Of a stretch of 5,012 bases of DNA, positions 1 to 5,012 are shown one piece after another. This stretch comes from Verrucomicrobiota bacterium. Lineage in GTDB: Bacteria > Verrucomicrobiota > Verrucomicrobiia > Limisphaerales > UBA9464. Under the pieces are notes generated by a model. It ran no database searches and had not been told where the DNA came from. It saw nothing but the letters and a program-made list of their open reading frames with translations. Where the stretch lies: contig JAFLEG010000404.1 of the NCBI GenBank assembly GCA_017302195.1, forward strand, positions 1-5,012. The letters are read 5' to 3'. The translations under genes were made by a program, and so were the position numbers. Positions within the stretch are counted from its first letter, which is position 1. Each line of letters starts with the position of its first letter.

Positions 1-2099
1 CGCTCGCCGGGCAGCGCCTGCCGCAGCAGCGTGGCAAGATCACCGGGACCGTCGGCCCAGTGGATTTGGAGCGCGGCCAACTCCTCGGTCACGGCGCGGT
101 CCAGTTCTTCGGCGGTGAAACCGCGCTCCAGCGTCGCGCGGGCGGTGAGGTGCTGGAGGGCACGTTCCTGGGCGGCGCTGCCGGACGCCCGGGCAAACCG
201 GGCGACGCGCCGGAGTTCCCTCTTCGCCAGGTCTTCGGCCAGGTCGACGCGCTCGCGCCTCAACGCGGGCAACAGGCCCAGTTCGCCGGCGACGAGGGCG
301 GCAAGCATGAGGTTCAGCGGCTGGTCAAACAGCGAGCGCGCCAGGGACTGATCGTAGTCGGCGCTGCCCGGCGGAGGCAGGACCGTGGCAGGCTTGCCGG
401 TGAGCTGGGCGGCACGATCGAGCGTCTGCTGCAACACTCCGCGGCGCAATTTGCCCGGCGGCAGCGGCGTCAGGAGCACCGGCGCGGGCGGGTGGAACAG
501 GCCGCGCACGGGACACGGCATCGCGCCGTCTTCCTGCCGCAGCAGGTCGTCGAACCAGTCGCCGGGCTGGCGCTCGAGCAGCAGCAGGCGCAGGGGAGGG
601 CGGCCGTCACGCCGCAGGTGGGTGAGGGCGCGCAGGAGTCCGACCAGCGGCCCGGCGAGGGTCTGGGCGTAGTCCACTACCAGCACGGTGGGCGAGGACC
701 AGTTGAAGTCGGGCGTATGGGTACGTTCGACCAGCCGGCGGAGGTCGCCGCCACCCAGCAGCCCGGCCTGCCAGCCGGGCAGGGCGTCCGCCACGCGCAG
801 CAGCAACTCGAATCCCAGCCGGGTCTTTCCCGTGCCCGCGCCGCCCACCAGCAGCCGGGCGGAGATGGGTTCGGCGCTTTCCAGCCAGGCACAGAGGGCG
901 TCGAGGTCCATGCCGCGGCCGAGCAGCGTGACGGTGCGGTGCTTGGCGAGGAGCAGTTCCAGCTCGCCCGTGGGTGCGTCCGGAAGGCGGAAGCGCGTGA
1001 TGGGCAGGCCACCGATGAGATGGTCGAGCTTGCGCTCCAGGCGGGTGACGTGGGCGGAAAGCCCTTCCAGTGCCAGCGCGGCGTCCGGATTGCCCCGGAC
1101 GACCTCCGTCCGGAAGGTGGTGATGGCCGCGAGGATTTCGCCCTGCTGCTCCTTCAGTCTTCCCTGTCCGCGGGCGAGGGCGTCGAGCTGGTCCCGGACG
1201 CCGGCGAGGTGTTCCTTAAGTTCGCCCAGTTGCGGGGTGAGCCAGGCCTCGAACTGGGAGAAGACGGGCGGCTGCGCGGCGAGTTTCTCCACGGCTGCGC
1301 GGAGCGGCTTGAGTTCATCAAGGCGGGTCGTCGCTTCGGCAAGTAGCTGTCGGGTCTGCCCGGTGGCGCGATTCAGCTGCTCCATTTCGGTGGCAAGCTG
1401 CGCGCCCTGCTGTTCGAGCCGGGTGCGAAGGGCGTTGAGGGTGTCGGCCGTGAAGGTGTTGAAGACCTTCGGGTCGGCCTTCAGGTGTTCGCGAAAGAAG
1501 AGGCAGTACGCATGGGCGAGGGTGATGCGGCCGGTCAGACCTTGCTTCACTTCCCAACCTTGGTTGAGCAGGGGTTTGAAGTCCTGTGGCTCCTTCCCAG
1601 GAATGCTCACTTGCCCGAGCCAGGTGATCAGTTTCTGCGGAAGCATCCTCCCCAGTGCGGCGCACATTTCTCCTTCGCGGAAGCACTCGCGTACCTGGTC
1701 GTCGCTGAGGCGGAGCAGGTCGTGAAATTCATCGAACGTAGCGCCCGCCACGGTTGAGCGGGCGGACTCCAGCCACTTCCAGTGCGGATCGTCGCGAGCC
1801 TCCAGCAGCGGCACCGAACCGAGTTTGCCGTCCTTAAGGTGCTGGCTGATGGCCGGGAGCCACGGTTTCTTCGGGGCAAGCCTGCCGGCGAGTTCGAGGA
1901 GCAGCACCTGCACGGCGCCGCGGAGGGATTCACGGCTGGCACGGGCGAGGTCGTGGTTACGCGGGAGGCCCGTGGCGGGATCAGCGGCGGTTTCAAGCCA
2001 CTGGCGGAAGTGGCGGTGGGCCTCGTTGCCCGCCACCCCGGAAGCGAGGGCGCTGCCTACGCCCAAGATCAGACTGCCTAGGGTGGTCGGGTCGGCCAT
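1..2099 (-). CDS. STAND-type P-loop ATPase with N-terminal hydrophobic segment and coiled coils (3' end outside window)
   Basis: The minus-strand frame is open from ATG at 2099-2097 to the left edge (699 codons plus two bases). An in-frame TGA at 2108-2106 lies just upstream, so the start cannot be further out; no clear Shine-Dalgarno precedes it. Seen in the translation: a Gly/Ala/Ser-rich hydrophobic stretch (residues 7-24), a helical region with N48-H-D-L, a coiled coil with leucine heptads (about 219-276), more coiled-coil-prone helix (291-361), then LLGRGMDL (392-399). Walker A is GGAGTGKT (419-426, K425), and Walker B is LVVDYAQ with D476. LLLLERQPGDW follows (505-515), then QPLNLML (593-599), which resembles the GxP element of STAND proteins. 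Known: STAND ATPases are large switches that oligomerise on ligand binding and activate a fused effector. From memory, the GR motif, GxGKTRL, LVVDYA and LLLxR...DW order matches a subgroup that often ends in TPR repeats. Inferred: a cytosolic or membrane-linked sensor, possibly defensive. The C-terminal sensor is missing here, and the effector is unidentified. The ATPase call is firm; the biological role is open. Confidence 0.87.
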   Translation of the reverse strand, partial: MADPTTLGSLILGVGSALASGVAGNEAHRHFRQWLETAADPATGLPRNHDLARASRESLRGAVQVLLLELAGRLAPKKPWLPAISQHLKDGKLGSVPLLEARDDPHWKWLESARSTVAGATFDEFHDLLRLSDDQVRECFREGEMCAALGRMLPQKLITWLGQVSIPGKEPQDFKPLLNQGWEVKQGLTGRITLAHAYCLFFREHLKADPKVFNTFTADTLNALRTRLEQQGAQLATEMEQLNRATGQTRQLLAEATTRLDELKPLRAAVEKLAAQPPVFSQFEAWLTPQLGELKEHLAGVRDQLDALARGQGRLKEQQGEILAAITTFRTEVVRGNPDAALALEGLSAHVTRLERKLDHLIGGLPITRFRLPDAPTGELELLLAKHRTVTLLGRGMDLDALCAWLESAEPISARLLVGGAGTGKTRLGFELLLRVADALPGWQAGLLGGGDLRRLVERTHTPDFNWSSPTVLVVDYAQTLAGPLVGLLRALTHLRRDGRPPLRLLLLERQPGDWFDDLLRQEDGAMPCPVRGLFHPPAPVLLTPLPPGKLRRGVLQQTLDRAAQLTGKPATVLPPPGSADYDQSLARSLFDQPLNLMLAALVAGELGLLPALRRERVDLAEDLAKRELRRVARFARASGSAAQERALQHLTARATLERGFTAEELDRAVTEELAALQIHWADGPGDLATLLRQALPGE

Positions 2100-2240
2100 G
2101 GTGATTCAAAAGTTGGCGGGCGGCCGCGGAAATGTCGAGTAGCAGAGCTGGCAGGAGGAAGTTCGAAGCCCCAAGTCCCCGAGGAAGGGGGAGTCAGGGG
2201 GTCCAGCAAGGGATAGGACAATTGTTGGAGGGACGGTGGA

Positions 2241-2263
2241 ATCCGGGAGTCATCCATCCGGGA
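2241..2263. repeat. Short direct repeat ATCCGGGA x2
   Basis: ATCCGGGA occurs at 2241-2248 and again at 2256-2263, 15 bp start to start. It lies about 140-165 bp upstream of the ATPase start on the opposite strand. Two half-sites on nearly the same helix face could be a regulator site, but two 8-bp copies in GC-rich DNA can also arise by chance. Confidence 0.25.
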
Positions 2264-2428
2264 TTTGCCCCGAAAACTCACGGATTCGCGCCTTCCCGGT
2301 GGGGATTGTCCGGAATCGAGGCGGGGTTGGGCACTGGGAGTCCTGTGGCGGTCGAGCCAGCCGTCAGGCCACCAGGACCATGCCCTCGCCCCCCAACAAG
2401 ACCGCGGGCCTTATCGAAGTGTGCATCA

Positions 2429-2445
2429 CGGGCGGCCATCGCCCG
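2429..2445. repeat. Perfect inverted repeat, 6-bp stem and 5-base loop
   Basis: CGGGCG (2429-2434), the loop GCCAT, then CGCCCG (2440-2445) form a perfect GC-only stem. There is no T-run on either side, so it does not look like a classical intrinsic terminator, and no gene is seen ending nearby. It could be a hairpin in a leader transcript of the cytochrome gene, or chance in GC-rich DNA. Confidence 0.35.
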
Positions 2446-2460
2446 ATGAGGAGGGCAACA

Positions 2461-2477
2461 GTGACTTGGTTCGTCAC
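2461..2477. repeat. Perfect inverted repeat GTGAC-N7-GTCAC
   Basis: GTGAC (2461-2465) and GTCAC (2473-2477) flank a 7-base spacer, with centres 12 bp apart, close to one helical turn. This is the geometry of a dimeric regulator operator. It sits about 145 bp upstream of the cytochrome start and 15 bp after the preceding hairpin. A second copy elsewhere in the window was not seen, so its role is a guess. Confidence 0.3.
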
Positions 2478-2620
2478 CAGACCCCGCTGCCCCTCTAACG
2501 CCACGCCGGCCTCGACTTCAAACTCACCGGCGTCGAACACGCCCAAGTGGTGAAGGGAATTCTGGCGCAGCGGCATTCTCTTCATTCCATTTCCCCAACT
2601 CTTGTGGCTGGATACCGGGG

Positions 2621-4555
2621 ATGCAGCCGACATGCATGGTCCGGATGGTTCCTGCGACGATCGCAGCTCTGGGCTGTGCTTTGTTCGTGGCTGTGGTCTC
2701 GCCGTGTCTGGGGGAGACCGAGGGTGAAGGCGTGGATGAGGCGGCGCTCCAGGCCAACGCCAGGAGGGTCTTCAAGGAGAACGTGGAACCCTTCGTCAAG
2801 ACCTACTGCACGAAGTGCCACGGCGGTGGCCGTGCCAAGGCGAACGTCAACTTCGAGGTGGACCTGAAGGAGCCCGGCCGCGGTTCCGCATTCCTGCATT
2901 GGAAGAAGGCCGTTGCGAACGTCAAGGTGCATGACATGCCGCCGGAGGACGCGGCCAAGCAACCCACCGAGGAGGAGCGCCGCCAATTCATGGAGTGGAT
3001 CGGCCAGCTCAAATACCTGAGCCCGAGAGATCCGGGTCCCATCGTGATGCGTCGTCTGACTCGGGTGGAGTATGGCAACACGCTGCGCGACCTTTACGGC
3101 GTGGACCCGTCGATCGCCGACGGGTTACCCGAGGAGGCCGTGGGGGAGGGTTACCTCAACTCGATCTCCCCGATGCAATCGGAACTGTTCCTCGACCTGG
3201 CCAACCAGGTGGTTGAGCAGATCGTGGCGCCGGAAGGCCGGGCACCGACCCCCGTCCAGAAGCGGCTCTTTGGCAAGGCACCACCTCCGGGCGCCGATCT
3301 CCGCCAGGCGGCGCGGAAGGTGGCACGCTCGCTCGCCCGCAATGCCTATCGGCGACCTGTCTCTGATGCGGAGTTGGAGGTCTTGGTTGATGTTTACGAG
3401 CTCGCCCGGGAAAGCCAACTCAACCACACCGCGTCGCTGGGACTGATGCTCAAGGCGGTGCTGGTCTCCCCGCAGTTCCTCTTCCTCACCCCCGCTGGAG
3501 AGGTCCAATCGGACAAACCCGTCGTCCGACTGGATGACCACCACCTGGCCTCGCGCCTGTCCTATCTGTTGTGGTCGGCGCCGCCCGACGCCGAGTTGGC
3601 CGCCCTGGCCGACCAGGGCGAACTGCACAAGCCCAGGACACTGCGGCGGCAGGCGGAGCGGCTCCTGAGGCACCCCCGGGCACGGGCCTTGTTCGATGGA
3701 TTTGGCGCCCAGTGGCTGCGGGTCCACGAATTGGAACGTCAGGTTTTCGACCCGGACCTGTTCCCCCAGATGACGCCGGAACTGCGGGAGGCGATGATGA
3801 ATGAAGCCCGCTGGTTCTTCGAAAGCATCGTCCGCGAAAACCAGCGGATCCTCCGCTTTGTGGACAGCGATTACACCTTCCTGAATGAACCGCTCGCCGA
3901 GTTCTACGAGCTCAGGCCATCCATTCGAGGGCCCGGCATGCGTCGGGTCAATCTGAAGGACCCCAACCGGGGCGGCATCCTCGGCATGGCGGCCACGCTG
4001 GCGGCCACCTCGTTTCCCACCCGGACCAGCCCCGTTCGTCGGGGCGTGTGGGTGCTCGAGCAGATCCTGGGTGAACGCGTGCCGCCGCCACCGCCCGATA
4101 TTCCCCAGCTCGACGCTCAGGAAGCAAAGAGCGTTGAGGGTTTGACGCTGAGGCAACGGACCGAACTCCACACGAAGGATCCCGTCTGCGCCAACTGCCA
4201 TCGGGTGCTCGACCCGATCGGTTTCGGCCTGGAAAACTTCGACGCCATCGGCCGCTGGCGTGAGCAGAATGACGCCGGGGTCGCGATCGATTCGGCGGGA
4301 CGACTTCCAACCGGAGCGGCCTTCTCGAACCCGGCGGAGTTGAAGCGCCTCCTGGCGCAGCGGGAGGCCGACCTGGCCCGGAACCTGACCGAACGGCTCA
4401 TGGCCCACGCGCTCGCGCGACCGTTGGAGGGCTACGATGAAGTCGTCATCGACCGGTTGATGGCCCGAATTGCGGAGGACGACTACCGGGTGCGGACGAT
4501 CATCACCGAAGTCATCACCAGTTACCCATTCACCCACCGTCGAGTCGAAGAATGA
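2621..4555 (+). CDS. Exported DUF1592/DUF1588-family planctomycete-type cytochrome c protein
   Basis: Complete 644-residue protein. In order: an export signal with a hydrophobic core (about 11-27); a PSCyt1-like cytochrome segment with CTKCH (C63, C66, H67) and a downstream MPP (M106) that may supply the distal haem ligand; DUF1587 (about 143-205, starting RRLTRVEYGNTLRDLYG); DUF1595 (about 226-290); DUF1592 (about 303-430); DUF1588 (about 445-545) with a second haem-type motif CANCH (C523, C526, H527) followed by DPIGFGLENFD; and DUF1585 (about 567-638). Known: these modules always travel together in large periplasmic proteins of Planctomycetota and Verrucomicrobiota; the function is unproven, with redox or polymer-degradation roles proposed. 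This copy is compact, with no carbohydrate-binding or PA14-like insert seen. ATG 2621 gives the longest frame, but ATGs at 2636 and 2645 are in frame and give tidier signal peptides; no ribosome site decides. The stop overlaps the next start (ATGA), implying an operon with the DUF1552 gene. Confidence 0.93.
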   Translation: MQPTCMVRMVPATIAALGCALFVAVVSPCLGETEGEGVDEAALQANARRVFKENVEPFVKTYCTKCHGGGRAKANVNFEVDLKEPGRGSAFLHWKKAVANVKVHDMPPEDAAKQPTEEERRQFMEWIGQLKYLSPRDPGPIVMRRLTRVEYGNTLRDLYGVDPSIADGLPEEAVGEGYLNSISPMQSELFLDLANQVVEQIVAPEGRAPTPVQKRLFGKAPPPGADLRQAARKVARSLARNAYRRPVSDAELEVLVDVYELARESQLNHTASLGLMLKAVLVSPQFLFLTPAGEVQSDKPVVRLDDHHLASRLSYLLWSAPPDAELAALADQGELHKPRTLRRQAERLLRHPRARALFDGFGAQWLRVHELERQVFDPDLFPQMTPELREAMMNEARWFFESIVRENQRILRFVDSDYTFLNEPLAEFYELRPSIRGPGMRRVNLKDPNRGGILGMAATLAATSFPTRTSPVRRGVWVLEQILGERVPPPPPDIPQLDAQEAKSVEGLTLRQRTELHTKDPVCANCHRVLDPIGFGLENFDAIGRWREQNDAGVAIDSAGRLPTGAAFSNPAELKRLLAQREADLARNLTERLMAHALARPLEGYDEVVIDRLMARIAEDDYRVRTIITEVITSYPFTHRRVEE

Positions 4556-5012
4556 ACCCCACTCGCCACAACCCGAGCACCCCCATGAACACCATGAATC
4601 ACCCATCTCTTCTCGATCGCCGCACCTTTCTGAAGGGAGTCGGGGTCTCCCTCGCACTGCCCTTGATGGATTCCCTGGCCGCGCCCACGGCGACGGCCAC
4701 GCCTCCGGTACGGCTGGCGTTCATGTATATGCCGCACGGGGTCATCATGGATCAGTTCTGGCCCAAGAGTCAGGACGAATTCCTCCACTCGCCGCCGCCC
4801 ATCCTCCAGTCGCTGAAACCGATCATGGATCAGTGCCTCATGATGAAGGGCATTTCCGGCGTGCCGACCGAGCTGTTCGGCGGTGCCCCACACGCGCTGG
4901 AGTTGTCCACCTGGCTCACCGCGCGGTTGCCTGACGCCGATTCGCGCAACCGCATCAACATCTCCATTTCCGCGGATCAGATCATGGCCAATTTTGTCGG
5001 CGCCCAGACCCT
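4552..5012 (+). CDS. DUF1552-family exported protein (N-terminal 153 residues, 3' end outside window)
   Basis: The frame is open from ATG 4552 to the right edge. The N-terminus has DRRTFLKGVG (22-31), a twin-arginine-like motif followed by a hydrophobic stretch to about residue 43, which suggests Tat export of a folded protein. The mature start reads VRLAFMYMPHGV (53-64), then QSLKPIMDQ, a G-x-PHA segment around H114 leading to STWLT, and SADQIMA (140-146). This succession is the typical opening of DUF1552 proteins, which are usually about 430-470 residues, so roughly a third is present. Its function is unknown; it is repeatedly encoded next to DUF1592 cytochromes, so a shared extracytoplasmic complex is a fair inference. 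ATG 4552 overlaps the upstream stop by four bases and has a weak GAAG just before it. ATGs at 4585 and 4594 are also in frame and would put the RR motif nearer the N-terminus, as is usual for Tat signals. Confidence 0.92.
   Translation, partial: MNPTRHNPSTPMNTMNHPSLLDRRTFLKGVGVSLALPLMDSLAAPTATATPPVRLAFMYMPHGVIMDQFWPKSQDEFLHSPPPILQSLKPIMDQCLMMKGISGVPTELFGGAPHALELSTWLTARLPDADSRNRINISISADQIMANFVGAQT

Larger units (their letters stand above)
2100..2620. other. Divergent intergenic region, no convincing gene
   Basis: This 521-bp gap separates the starts of the minus-strand ATPase gene and the plus-strand cytochrome gene, so it must hold control signals for both. I see no well-matched -35/-10 pair on either strand and no strong ribosome binding site next to either start. 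It contains two small perfect inverted repeats (2429-2445 and 2461-2477), a short direct repeat (2241-2263) and a C/G-run segment at 2176-2200 that could pair on itself. Several short open frames cross it. The only one with a coding-like third-position bias is on the minus strand at 2364-2633, and it overlaps the first codons of the cytochrome gene; I do not call it a gene. No tRNA, rRNA, CRISPR or transposase sequence was recognised. Confidence 0.6.

Noticed and set aside
60..1346. 428-codon plus-strand open frame, and the overlapping one at 688-1725
   Set aside because: Both are antisense to the ATPase gene. Their translations are low-complexity (Gly/Glu/Gln- or Ser/Arg-rich) with no domain, as expected from the complement of a GC-rich coding strand.
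2176..2200. C-run/G-run segment as a terminator hairpin
   Set aside because: It gives only a 4-5 bp stem with no T-run, and no gene is seen ending there.
2218..2225. Palindrome ACAATTGT in the gap
   Set aside because: Only 8 bp, with no extension and no second copy, so it is not distinguishable from chance.
2078..2281. 67-codon minus-strand open frame at the ATPase start
   Set aside because: It overlaps the ATPase start in another frame. It is proline/serine-rich with no ribosome site and no domain.
2663..2712. Lipoprotein signal (lipobox) in the cytochrome N-terminus
   Set aside because: Cysteines C19 and C29 lie in ALGC and VSPC contexts, neither fitting the usual L-[AST]-[GA]-C. C19 is also inside the hydrophobic core, so an ordinary export signal is more likely.
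3125..4657. 510-codon minus-strand open frame
   Set aside because: It lies opposite the cytochrome gene, which has clear domain motifs in the plus frame. The minus translation has no recognisable motif, so it is a shadow.
4522..4934. Plus-strand 4470-4934 and minus-strand 4522-4893 open frames over the operon junction
   Set aside because: They conflict with the DUF1552 frame, which shows a Tat-like signal and family motifs; neither alternative has recognisable features.

Overview
The window holds two unrelated gene blocks that diverge from a gap of about 520 bp. The DNA is GC-rich with coding third positions mostly G or C. The right block (a DUF1592-type cytochrome followed by a DUF1552 protein) is typical of Planctomycetota and Verrucomicrobiota, and also occurs in Myxococcota and some other environmental lineages. 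A PVC-superphylum bacterium is the best guess, but no marker gene fixes the taxon.

Left block, minus strand, from position 2099 leftward past the window edge: one long open frame with no stop. Only its first 699 codons are inside. I translated it by hand from the reverse complement. It encodes a large signal-transduction P-loop ATPase of the STAND type. In order it has a small-residue-rich N-terminal hydrophobic segment, a helical region, a long coiled-coil region and an NTPase core with Walker A, Walker B and a QPLNLML element. The C-terminal part, where such proteins usually carry the sensor repeats, lies outside the window. Large plus-strand open frames across this region (for example 60-1346 and 688-1725) are antisense shadows of it.

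Middle, 2100-2620: no convincing gene. It holds two small perfect inverted repeats, a short direct repeat, and a minus-strand open frame of uncertain meaning (2364-2633).

Right block, plus strand, 2621 to past the right edge: a complete 644-residue exported protein with PSCyt1, DUF1587, DUF1595, DUF1592, DUF1588 and DUF1585 modules and two CxxCH haem-binding motifs. Its stop codon overlaps the start of a DUF1552 protein by four bases (ATGA). The DUF1552 protein has a twin-arginine-like signal and continues beyond the window. The two are almost certainly co-transcribed and translationally coupled, and both products probably act outside the cytoplasm. Pairs of this kind are abundant in these bacteria, but their biochemical role is not established.

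The least ordinary item is the STAND ATPase, a candidate for a sensing or conflict (anti-phage or cell-death) protein. Its effector and sensor identities cannot be settled from this window.
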